Positions 15,881 through 22,105 of a stretch of 24,242 nt of DNA are shown here, piece after piece. This stretch comes from CAYVBW01 sp964588685 (GTDB lineage Bacteria; Patescibacteriota; Microgenomatia; UBA1400; PJMF01): positions 1 through 24,242 of the forward strand of contig CAZPQG010000012.1 of assembly GCA_964588685.1 (NCBI GenBank), written 5' to 3'. The notes beneath the pieces are model-generated. The model ran no database searches. It was not told the origin of the DNA and was given only the letters and a program-made list of their open reading frames with translations. Every line of letters begins with the position of its first letter. The first letter of the stretch is position 1. Both the position numbers and the translations under genes were made by a program.

Positions 15881-16260
15881 GCCTTACTCTTAGAAGGAGA
15901 ATTGTATTTAGCTGTTTTTAAGGCAGCAGGATGTTATCTCTCATAAGTAGAGCCTTTCCGAACTAATTAGATTTTTCTCTTATATATTTAAGCAGTTATT
16001 AACTAAAACCTTGATAGATTATATAAATTCAAGCCAATGTCTTATGGCGGCATAATTGAAACTAAAATTTCTTGTTTAAAAAGCTGAATCGTGTTTTAAT
16101 AGAATCAGAGTAAATACTTTAAAATTTAAAACATTTTTATACTTTACACAAAAAAATTGCACAAAAGATAATTACTGTTAAGAGCATGGATGTTAACAGT
16201 AATCTTGATTAGCAGATAGTAAAAATTTTGTTTTATATTTTACAATTAGCTTTTTAATTC
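15881..16260 (+). other. Long spacer before ftsE
   Basis: No credible gene is present. An AAGGAG at about 15893 is followed only by short frames of under 16 codons. A possible promoter for ftsE is TTTACA (16143-16148), 18 bases, GATAAT (16167-16172). An 11-bp inverted repeat lies at 16171-16203. No clear terminator for the upstream gene is visible. Confidence 0.4.
16171..16203 (+). promoter_or_regulatory. 11-bp perfect inverted repeat upstream of ftsE
   Basis: ATTACTGTTAA (16171-16181) and TTAACAGTAAT (16193-16203) are exact complements separated by 11 bases. It sits about 60 bases before the ftsE ATG, at or just after the possible start site, so it could be an operator for a dimeric regulator or a leader hairpin. 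No T-run follows. Confidence 0.45.
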
Positions 16261-17292
16261 ATGATTAAATTTAAAAACGTTACCCAGAAATTTGCTGATG
16301 GCACTGTGGCCTTTAGGAATCTTTCTTTTACTGTTGAAGAAGGGGAGCTGGTATTGATTACAGGTCCTTCCGGCAGTGGTAAAACTACTGTCATGAATCT
16401 TCTAATGAATGAGTATCAACCTAATTCAGGAGAAATCTATTTCAAGAATAGATCTTTATCGGAAATTAAAAGCGGTCGTTTGCCTAAATATCGAAGAAAA
16501 ATTGGAATTGTTTTTCAAGACTATAAGCTAATTGAAGAGCTTAATGTTTGGGAAAATATAGCAATGCCTTTAAGTATTCAAGGGGAAAATAAAGCTGATA
16601 TTGAAGATAGAGTCACTGACTTGCTTAAATTGGTAGGCTTAGTTGATAAAGCCTTAGTTTTCCCTAGACAGTTATCCGGAGGTGAAGCGCAGCGCATTAG
16701 CATTGCTAGAGCCTTAGCTACTGGCCCGGATTTAGTTTTTGCTGATGAGCCAACCGGCAATTTAGATACCAAGACTGCCCGGCATATTATTAATTTGTTA
16801 ACTAAGATTAATAAACTTGGCACTACTTTAATTATTGCCACTCATGATCCTTTAATAAAAAAAGCAGTTAAGGCTAAGGTGATTAATTTGCCTCAAGATC
16901 AAGCTGAGAGTAAAGTAAAAATTGATAAAAAGGATTCTCCTTCCCAAAAAATTAAGTCTGAGCAAAAAAATGTTGAGAACAAAGCTGAGAGCAGTCTTGA
17001 TAAGCAAGAAGACAAGCCGGAAGAGAAGCCAAAAGACAATCAGAAAACTGTTCAGGATGCTGCTAAAGCAAGCGCCAAGCAAAAAGAGCAGCAAGAGAAT
17101 CAAAAGGATGCCGGCAAAAAAGAACAAAAAAAAGATTCGGCAGCAATTGTTGCAACAGCAAAAAAAGACAAAAAGCAGTCTTCTCAGGCAGCTGGAAAAG
17201 AGCGCAAAAAATTATCTTTACCGCTTAAAACAAGACAGATAAAATCAAAATTAACATCAATTTTTGGAAAGGGTAAAAAAAATAAAAAGTAA
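16261..17292 (+). CDS. ftsE: Cell division ATPase FtsE with a long lysine-rich C-terminal tail
   Basis: FtsE is the ABC ATPase that, with FtsX, controls wall hydrolases at the division site. Walker A GPSGSGKTT is at 35-43, the Q-loop region VFQDYKLIEELNVWENIAMP at 84-103, the signature LSGGEAQ at 138-144, Walker B LVFADEP at 158-164 and the H-loop His at 195 (ATHDP). This core ends near residue 210 and fills a typical FtsE of about 220. A further 130 residues rich in Lys, Glu, Gln and Ala follow, ending in a basic segment KTRQIKSKLTSIFGKGKKNK. The tail is in the same frame and ends only 41 bases before ftsX, so it is real coding sequence rather than a second gene. No Shine-Dalgarno sequence is obvious. 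Confidence 0.93.
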   Translation: MIKFKNVTQKFADGTVAFRNLSFTVEEGELVLITGPSGSGKTTVMNLLMNEYQPNSGEIYFKNRSLSEIKSGRLPKYRRKIGIVFQDYKLIEELNVWENIAMPLSIQGENKADIEDRVTDLLKLVGLVDKALVFPRQLSGGEAQRISIARALATGPDLVFADEPTGNLDTKTARHIINLLTKINKLGTTLIIATHDPLIKKAVKAKVINLPQDQAESKVKIDKKDSPSQKIKSEQKNVENKAESSLDKQEDKPEEKPKDNQKTVQDAAKASAKQKEQQENQKDAGKKEQKKDSAAIVATAKKDKKQSSQAAGKERKKLSLPLKTRQIKSKLTSIFGKGKKNKK

Positions 17293-17333
17293 ATAAAATA
17301 AAGAAGAATTTAGTTTTAATCACAAATCAATCT

Positions 17334-18200
17334 ATGAAATCAATTAGAGCCACTTTTGTTAATATCAGAAGAACCCCTTATAAAAGTTTAGCCACGATCT
17401 TGATGTTGTCGTTAACTTTTTTCATGGTCTATGGTTTTTCCTTATTTTTATTAGGCTCACATCAAGTAGTACAATTTTTTGAAACGAGACCTAAGGTCTT
17501 TGCTTTTTTTGAGCTCAAGGCAGAGCAGGATGATATAGCTGAAGTGGTGACAGCTTTGGAACAAAGTGACTATATTTATGACATGACTTTAGTTTCAAGT
17601 GAGGAGGCTTTTCAATATTATCAAGATATTCAGCAAAATCCGCTGTTGCTGGAGTTAGTGACAGCTGAAATTTTACCAGCCAGTATTGAAGTTGCAGCTA
17701 CTAGTCCGGAAAATTTAACCTTAGTCAGTCAGCAATTAAAACAATTTTCACAAATAGAAGAAATTGTGGCTCACCAAGAAGTTGTTGAGCAGTTAAGTGA
17801 CTGGGTGAGTTTTTTAAGAATTGTGGGCTTGATAATTATTGGAGTGTTGGCAGTTATTTCATTAGTTATCATTATCAACACCATTAGTCTTAAAGTGAGC
17901 AGTCATAAGAAAAAAGTTTCAATTTTAAGATTTATCGGAGCTGACAGCAGTTATATTATTATTCCTTATATTTATGAAGGTTTTATTTATGGACTGATCG
18001 GTTCGATTATTGGCTGGGGGCTAGTCTGTTCAGGTTTGCTATACCTCACTCCAATGCTAAAAACTTTTGTGGGTGAGATTATTTCTTTTCCTTTATCTTG
18101 GGAGTTTCTTCTTTTGCAGCTAGCGGTGGGTACTTCTTTAGCCCTAATCTTTAGCGGTTTAGGCAGTCTAATTGCTGTTAAAAATTTAATCAAACGCTAG
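17334..18200 (+). CDS. ftsX: Cell division protein FtsX
   Basis: FtsX is the membrane partner of FtsE and passes its ATPase cycle to wall hydrolases outside the cell. The 288-residue protein has the family layout: short cytoplasmic N-terminus, first helix at about 18-40, an outer domain at 41-155 and then three more helices at about 160-185, 205-235 and 255-280. The segment HKKKVSILRFIGADSSYIIIPYIYEG, split across residues 198-223, is the typical FtsX coupling region, with ILRFIGA matching the family's L-x-GA motif. The outer domain is the expected contact site for the coiled-coil protein encoded next. It follows ftsE by 41 bases and ends in TAG. Confidence 0.95.
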   Translation: MKSIRATFVNIRRTPYKSLATILMLSLTFFMVYGFSLFLLGSHQVVQFFETRPKVFAFFELKAEQDDIAEVVTALEQSDYIYDMTLVSSEEAFQYYQDIQQNPLLLELVTAEILPASIEVAATSPENLTLVSQQLKQFSQIEEIVAHQEVVEQLSDWVSFLRIVGLIIIGVLAVISLVIIINTISLKVSSHKKKVSILRFIGADSSYIIIPYIYEGFIYGLIGSIIGWGLVCSGLLYLTPMLKTFVGEIISFPLSWEFLLLQLAVGTSLALIFSGLGSLIAVKNLIKR

Positions 18201-18293
18201 AATAAAATTGAATAATTTATTAATCTGATTAGATTACGCTTGCATAGTGTGGGTAAAATTTTATAAGGCTTAATTCGGCTGAATTTAACAGCG

Positions 18294-18299
18294 TATAAT
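18294..18299 (+). promoter_or_regulatory. Possible -10 box for the C39-like gene
   Basis: A perfect TATAAT lies 49 bases before the ATG at 18349, giving a leader of about 43 nt. The -35 region is poor, so this may be a weak or secondary promoter in addition to read-through from ftsX. Confidence 0.35.
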
Positions 18300-18348
18300 C
18301 AGGTTAAGTATTAAGACAATTAATTTTTCAAAGAAATAATTACTTAAG

Positions 18349-19626
18349 ATGTCTAAAATATTTCACCGGTACAATTTATTAAGATTGACAGCCTGGCTGT
18401 TAATTGCTGCGCTTGTTTTAAATTTTGAGTCCATCACAGCTTTACATTTTACCAGTTGGGCTCAAGTAGATATAGATATAGAGTGCGATCAGGACAGCGA
18501 TGATTATCAAGAATGTATGAATGAAAAAAAAGATTTATTGGAAGAAAAGATTGACCAATCTCAACAGCAAGCTCAAACCCTAAACAATGCTATTAACCTG
18601 ATTAATAATCAAACTGAACTGCAAAGATTGCAGATTGCTCAAACTCAGGCTGAGATTAGCCGCTTAGAGAGAGAGCTGGCTGATCTTAGTGAGCGCATAG
18701 AGGGGTTAGTTTTATCTCTAGATCGGTTGAGCGAGATGTTGATCGTTAGAGCTCAGGCAGTTTATAAACAAAAAAGAACCCATCCTTTGATTGCCTTGTT
18801 CACCTCTAATACTTTTTCAGAGTTTATTAATCAGTATGAATACTTAAAACAAGCTGAAAGACAAATCGCTCGCGCTATGCAGGAGGCTGAAAGCCAGCGC
18901 CTGCTTTATGACGAGCAAAAAAGTTTAAAAGAAATTAAGCAGGCTCAACTAGAGGAAAAGAGACGTGATTTGCAGGCCCAGCAATATGAATTGGAAAAAA
19001 ATAAACAAGCCAAGCAGAGATTGCTAGCTGATACCAAGAATGATGAAGTTACTTATCAAAAATTGCTGCGTGAAGCGCAAAGAGAATTAGCTTCATACCG
19101 TAGTTTTGTAACAGCGCAATTCGGCAGCGCTTACTGTCTGGATTCTCCGGCCCCGCAGCCGGACGGCATGTTTTTCAGCCAGCGTGATTCAAGGTGGTGT
19201 AATACTGCGATTGGCAACTCCAGTTACAGTATTGGGGCTGTTGGCTGCTTAATTACCAGCACAGCCATGATTTGGCAAAATTACGGTCACAGCATCACTC
19301 CGGTTGACATTGCCCGCGACCCAAGCAATTTTGTCCTGAATACAGCCTTAATGAGAAATCCTATAGCTGCACCGCCGGGATATACTTACAATCGTTCTGA
19401 TAAACGTGATCTAGATTTAATTGATCAAGAACTGGAGGCAAATAGACCGGTTATTGTAAGGGTTTCTGTTACTTTTAATCGATATGCAACTCATTTCATA
19501 GTGCTTAAATCCGGCAGCAACGGCGATTATATTATGAATGATCCTTTATATAAGGCAGACATGAATTTCAGTGATAAATATACTACCGGTCAAATTACCA
19601 GTGTCAGGACTTTTACTCCAACATAA
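18349..19626 (+). CDS. Secreted coiled-coil protein with C39-like cysteine peptidase domain, probable FtsEX effector
   Basis: The 425-residue protein starts with a signal peptide (helix about 12-31, likely cleavage after SWA at 38), followed by a short acidic segment with two Cys (46, 56), then a long coiled coil (about 60-250) like those of EnvC and PcsB, which bind FtsX. The C-terminal domain (about 272-420) fits Peptidase_C39_2: FFSQRDSRW with the oxyanion Gln278, GAVGCLITSTAMIWQNYG with nucleophile Cys300, THFIVLKS with His382 and YIMNDPL with Asp398. All catalytic positions are present. The usual FtsEX effectors carry M23 or NlpC/P60 domains instead, so the domain pairing is unusual. It follows ftsX by 148 bases and is closed by a strong terminator. 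A peptidoglycan endopeptidase role is inferred; proteolysis is the alternative. Confidence 0.88.
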   Translation: MSKIFHRYNLLRLTAWLLIAALVLNFESITALHFTSWAQVDIDIECDQDSDDYQECMNEKKDLLEEKIDQSQQQAQTLNNAINLINNQTELQRLQIAQTQAEISRLERELADLSERIEGLVLSLDRLSEMLIVRAQAVYKQKRTHPLIALFTSNTFSEFINQYEYLKQAERQIARAMQEAESQRLLYDEQKSLKEIKQAQLEEKRRDLQAQQYELEKNKQAKQRLLADTKNDEVTYQKLLREAQRELASYRSFVTAQFGSAYCLDSPAPQPDGMFFSQRDSRWCNTAIGNSSYSIGAVGCLITSTAMIWQNYGHSITPVDIARDPSNFVLNTALMRNPIAAPPGYTYNRSDKRDLDLIDQELEANRPVIVRVSVTFNRYATHFIVLKSGSNGDYIMNDPLYKADMNFSDKYTTGQITSVRTFTPT

Positions 19627-19683
19627 ATAACCGATATAAATAAATTCTTATCAGCGCTGGTTTAAGCTTGCTTTTTGTTTTAC

Positions 19684-19706
19684 CCTTCTGAAACAGAAGG
19701 TTTTTT
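19684..19706 (+). terminator. Intrinsic terminator after the FtsEX cluster
   Basis: CCTTCTG and CAGAAGG form a 7-bp stem with an AAA loop, followed directly by six T. This is a textbook Rho-independent terminator, 57 bases after the stop of the C39-like gene. Confidence 0.92.
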
Positions 19707-20084
19707 ATTTATTAATGAACAGCATTCATCCAAGCTAATGAGTTATATAATTATTAATTATTGACTAGAAACCATGCTGAGAAAAGAATGCAAGCGTAAT
19801 TTGAAAAAGTTAGAATAATAGCAGGTAGCAAGCAGGGTGGAAAAGATGAGTTAATAGGTACAACTGGGACAGTTGAAGCACTGGTTAAGAGTCAATTAAC
19901 TTTCAGCACCACTATTTTTAGACCAAAAATTTTAATAAAACTTTATGGTTTAGAAGTAATGGCAGATAATTTACAGGATAATCAAGATAACATTGCTATC
20001 TTTCATTTAGTAAAAATGCCTCAAGACAGCTAAAAATTAAATTAGGTTTTTGTGTTCAAAAGCAGTCTTAATCAGGATAGGGTG
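19707..20084 (+). other. Spacer between the FtsEX terminator and the small secreted protein gene
   Basis: Apart from the 77-codon open frame described separately and a TATAAT at 19745-19750, this stretch holds nothing I can support: no RNA cloverleaf, no strong hairpin and no repeat. Confidence 0.4.
19800..20033 (+). pseudogene. Possible decayed or unrecognised short gene
   Basis: A frame of 77 codons is open between TAA at 19797 and TAA at 20031. It reads FEKVRIIAGSKQGGKDELIG and on through IFRPKILIKLYGLEVMADN to HLVKMPQDS, with protein-like composition. There is no usable start: the first in-frame ATG is at 19959, leaving 24 codons. A separate frame just upstream (ATG at 19774) reads MLRKECKRNLKKLE and stops at the point where the longer frame begins, so a single frameshift would join them as MLRKECKRNLKK-VRIIAGS. 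A perfect TATAAT lies at 19745-19750. I recognise no family. Chance is a serious alternative. Confidence 0.28.
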
Positions 20085-20112
20085 TTGACAAATTTAAATC
20101 TTATAATAAAAT
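20085..20112 (+). promoter_or_regulatory. Promoter of the small secreted protein gene
   Basis: A perfect TTGACA (20085-20090) and TAAAAT (20107-20112) are 16 bases apart. Two other AT-rich hexamers nearby are at worse spacing. The leader of about 50 nt is nearly pure A/T and ends in a weak AAGAAG ahead of the ATG. Confidence 0.55.
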
Positions 20113-20168
20113 ATATAAGACTAATATAATATATAGAACTATTATTAAAGATATAAGAAGATATAAAA

Positions 20169-20516
20169 ATGAAAAAAACTTTACTCTGCTTAAGCCTATT
20201 TTTATTACTAGGCTCAATAGCAGTATTAACCCCCACTAATGCAGTTGGTGCTGCTGATCAATATCAAAACCAAGATGCTTCAGCAGAATGTGAAACAGAA
20301 ACTGTTGTAGGAGCTTATGGTCAAATTATTACGCGCTGTAAAGTAGATGTCAGCCAAGAGCAAGAGCAGAAAATTGTTTATTTGGAACCGGAAGAAGAAT
20401 TAGTACATGAGCCGGCTGATACCGCTTTAGACACTAAAACTATTACAGCTGCCGCTGGGACAATAATTTCCGGAGCCGGAGCATTCATTGTTAAGCTTAA
20501 GAAAAAAATCGGTTAA
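20169..20516 (+). CDS. Small secreted protein with C-terminal hydrophobic tail
   Basis: The 115-residue protein has a classic signal peptide (KK, hydrophobic core to about residue 22, likely cleavage after AVGA at 29), a mature part with two Cys (41 and 57) around ETETVVGAYGQIITRC, an acidic stretch YLEPEEELVHEPAD, and a C-terminal tail of small hydrophobic residues (about 91-109) ending in KLKKKIG. This order of Pro/acid-rich linker, hydrophobic segment and positive end is the layout of sortase-type or similar surface-sorting signals, although no LPxTG is present. It would stay at the membrane or be attached outside. It stands alone between its own promoter and a strong terminator. I do not recognise a named family. 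Confidence 0.75.
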   Translation: MKKTLLCLSLFLLLGSIAVLTPTNAVGAADQYQNQDASAECETETVVGAYGQIITRCKVDVSQEQEQKIVYLEPEEELVHEPADTALDTKTITAAAGTIISGAGAFIVKLKKKIG

Positions 20517-20551
20517 TTTTAATTAATTTTTTCCCTAACTTTAAAAAACTA

Positions 20552-20578
20552 AACGCCTATGAAAAATAGGCGTTTTTT
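20552..20578 (+). terminator. Intrinsic terminator after the small secreted protein
   Basis: AACGCCTAT and ATAGGCGTT form a 9-bp stem with a GAAAA loop, and a run of six T overlaps the stem end. It lies 36 bases after the stop codon. Confidence 0.93.
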
Positions 20579-20594
20579 GATATCGATACCTCTC

Positions 20595-20622
20595 TTGACA
20601 GATGTGCTGATAGTAGTGTAAT
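20595..20622 (+). promoter_or_regulatory. Promoter of the DUF1599 gene
   Basis: A perfect TTGACA (20595-20600) and TGTAAT (20617-20622) are 16 bases apart. Transcription would start near 20629, giving a leader of about 80 nt. ATATCGAT occurs on both sides of this promoter, at about 20580 and 20635. Confidence 0.5.
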
Positions 20623-20708
20623 TTTTGTAATATAATATCGATGAAAAGAATGCAGTGCAAGCCGTAAGTTTTAAGTCTTTAAGAAGTTATTAATTATTCA
20701 TTATTCTT

Positions 20709-21029
20709 ATGCCTACCAATCCTGACCAAAGTCCGCAATATTTAGATGAAGCTTTTTTTCAAGAACTGGAAGAAATGCTCAAACTTTTTATTAAGAAACA
20801 TCAAGATTATGGCAAGGCTAACATTCTAGACACGGGCGAATTGGGTATTATTTTTCGCATTAATGATAAAGTGAAGAGATTGCAGAATTTGATTGCCGGA
20901 GACAAAGAGCCAGTCAATGAATCAATCAACGAAACATGGCTGGATATTGCAGTTTATGCTGTCATTGCCATTCTTTTAAGAAAAGGTTATTTTGAAGCAC
21001 TGGAGTTAAAAGAAAGTGCGAAAGAATAA
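20709..21029 (+). CDS. DUF1599 / nucleotide modification associated domain 1 protein
   Basis: The 106-residue protein is all helical and matches DUF1599 (Nmad1). It has KKHQDYGKANI (about 34-44), GELGIIFRINDKVKRLQNL (about 48-66), the acidic NESINETWLDIAVYAVIAI (about 74-92) and a terminal LRKGYFEAL. The family was linked by comparative genomics to modified nucleotides, often in phages, and its acid-rich helices recall MazG-type nucleotide hydrolases. The biochemical role is not established, and no phage or DNA-modification gene lies nearby. The length is normal for the single domain. The start has no Shine-Dalgarno sequence. Confidence 0.85.
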   Translation: MPTNPDQSPQYLDEAFFQELEEMLKLFIKKHQDYGKANILDTGELGIIFRINDKVKRLQNLIAGDKEPVNESINETWLDIAVYAVIAILLRKGYFEALELKESAKE

Positions 21030-21111
21030 GGGAATATATATCCAGTTTAGAAGTTAGAAGAAAGAATATTTGTTTACTGATATTAAATTAGCTTGTATAA
21101 AAAATAAATAA

Positions 21112-21139
21112 AATAGGCAGTCCGGACAGACTGCCTATT
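21112..21139. terminator. Bidirectional terminator between convergent genes
   Basis: AATAGGCAGTC and GACTGCCTATT form an 11-bp perfect stem around CGGACA. On the minus strand it is followed by a long T-rich run (TTTATTTATTTTTTATAC), so it should end the SurA-like gene well. On the plus strand only AGTTT follows, so termination of the DUF1599 transcript is weaker. Confidence 0.88.
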
Positions 21140-21174
21140 AGTTTAAGAGATTGCTTATTAGAATTTAGTATATA

Positions 21175-22011
21175 TTATAAAGCTGCTTCATTGTTCAAGC
21201 CGTAGTCAACAAAATATTGAATATTGGCTTCTTCTTTAAGCTCGTCCATCCATTCTTGATATTTTTCACCCATTTTTTGCTGCTGCAGCTGCTGTTCAGC
21301 TAAGTCATCTAATTCTTCATCAGACAAATCTTCAGGTAAAAAATCCCTGTTATTCTCTAAATATTCTGCAATTGCCTCTTCATCAATTTGTACGTCTGCC
21401 CCTACCATGGCGTCCACTGCCAGCTGCATTTTAATCTGTCTTCTAAGTTCATTAATTGTTAAGCCTTGCATTTCCAGTAATTGATCAAAGTCCTGCCCTT
21501 GTCCTGCTACAGATTCTTTGATCTCTTCAATTTGAGCATCGACTGCTTCATCGCTAATTTGAATACCTTGCTCTTGTGCTTTTTGTTCAATTAAAGCTTC
21601 TGTCACTAGCTGGTCTAGGATTTGCGGGCCGGCATTTTTTTCAGCCTCTCTTATCACTTTAAGGCGACTGATTGGCCTGCCTTCAACCATGACAGCTATA
21701 AAAAGGCTGCGAAAGATATAAGCTAAACCAATTAATAATACAAGTATTAGCAAGATAATAGTTGTTTTACTTAAAACAGGCTTTGGCAATTCTTGTTTCT
21801 TAATTTTTGAAAGAGGAGAAATCTTAGCAGCTTTAGCTGTTTTTTCTTTATCTTTTGCATTGTTCTTTTTTTCTTGTTTTTTCATTTCAGCTTTTTTTTC
21901 GACTGTATTTTCTTTAGAAGTTTTCTTATTTTTATTTTTTTTCGATTTTTTTTCGTTATTTTTTTCGTTGGTCTTTTTTTCAGATTGTTTGGATTGTTTA
22001 GATTTTGGCAT
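21175..22011 (-). CDS. SurA N-terminal domain chaperone-like protein, membrane-anchored
   Basis: From the ATG at 22011 the protein has 278 residues: a lysine-rich cytoplasmic segment (about 1-78), a membrane helix (about 84-105) and an outer part with the SurA_N pattern, beginning VMVEGRPISRLKVIREAEKN and continuing with ILDQLVTEALIEQKAQEQGI, ISDEAVDAQIEEIKE and LRRQIKMQLAVD. SurA and PrsA proteins of this type bind unfolded exported proteins. No PpiC rotamase domain follows, so it would act as a holding chaperone only. A GTG at 22029 is an alternative start, but TATACT at 22021-22026 lies nine bases before the ATG, which would place the transcript start after the GTG. The N-terminus is rich in A-runs. 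It is 94 bases after the ABC exporter gene on the same strand. Confidence 0.85.
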   Translation of the reverse strand: MPKSKQSKQSEKKTNEKNNEKKSKKNKNKKTSKENTVEKKAEMKKQEKKNNAKDKEKTAKAAKISPLSKIKKQELPKPVLSKTTIILLILVLLIGLAYIFRSLFIAVMVEGRPISRLKVIREAEKNAGPQILDQLVTEALIEQKAQEQGIQISDEAVDAQIEEIKESVAGQGQDFDQLLEMQGLTINELRRQIKMQLAVDAMVGADVQIDEEAIAEYLENNRDFLPEDLSDEELDDLAEQQLQQQKMGEKYQEWMDELKEEANIQYFVDYGLNNEAAL

Positions 22012-22020
22012 AGTTTTTTT

Positions 22021-22026
22021 AGTATA
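22021..22026 (-). promoter_or_regulatory. -10 box nine bases before the SurA-like ATG
   Basis: On the minus strand TATACT is followed by AAAAAAACT and then ATG. The expected transcript start is about 3 nt before the ATG, and there is no ribosome binding site. This decides for the start at 22011 over the GTG at 22029. Confidence 0.45.
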
Positions 22027-22105
22027 CACAGAAATTTTATAAATTAAAAGACTAATTAAAAGTTTGAAATGTTTCTTAAATAATAAATAATTTTAGAATT
22101 TATTT

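Noticed and set aside
16922..17242. Second plus-strand Lys-rich frame inside the ftsE tail
   Set aside because: It is an overlapping frame of the A-rich ftsE tail with no start signal; the ftsE frame explains the sequence.
18233..19800. Inverted copies of the 13-mer ATGCAAGCGTAAT flanking the C39-like gene
   Set aside because: The match does not extend beyond 13 bases, and several 13-mer matches are expected by chance in a 24-kb AT-rich window.
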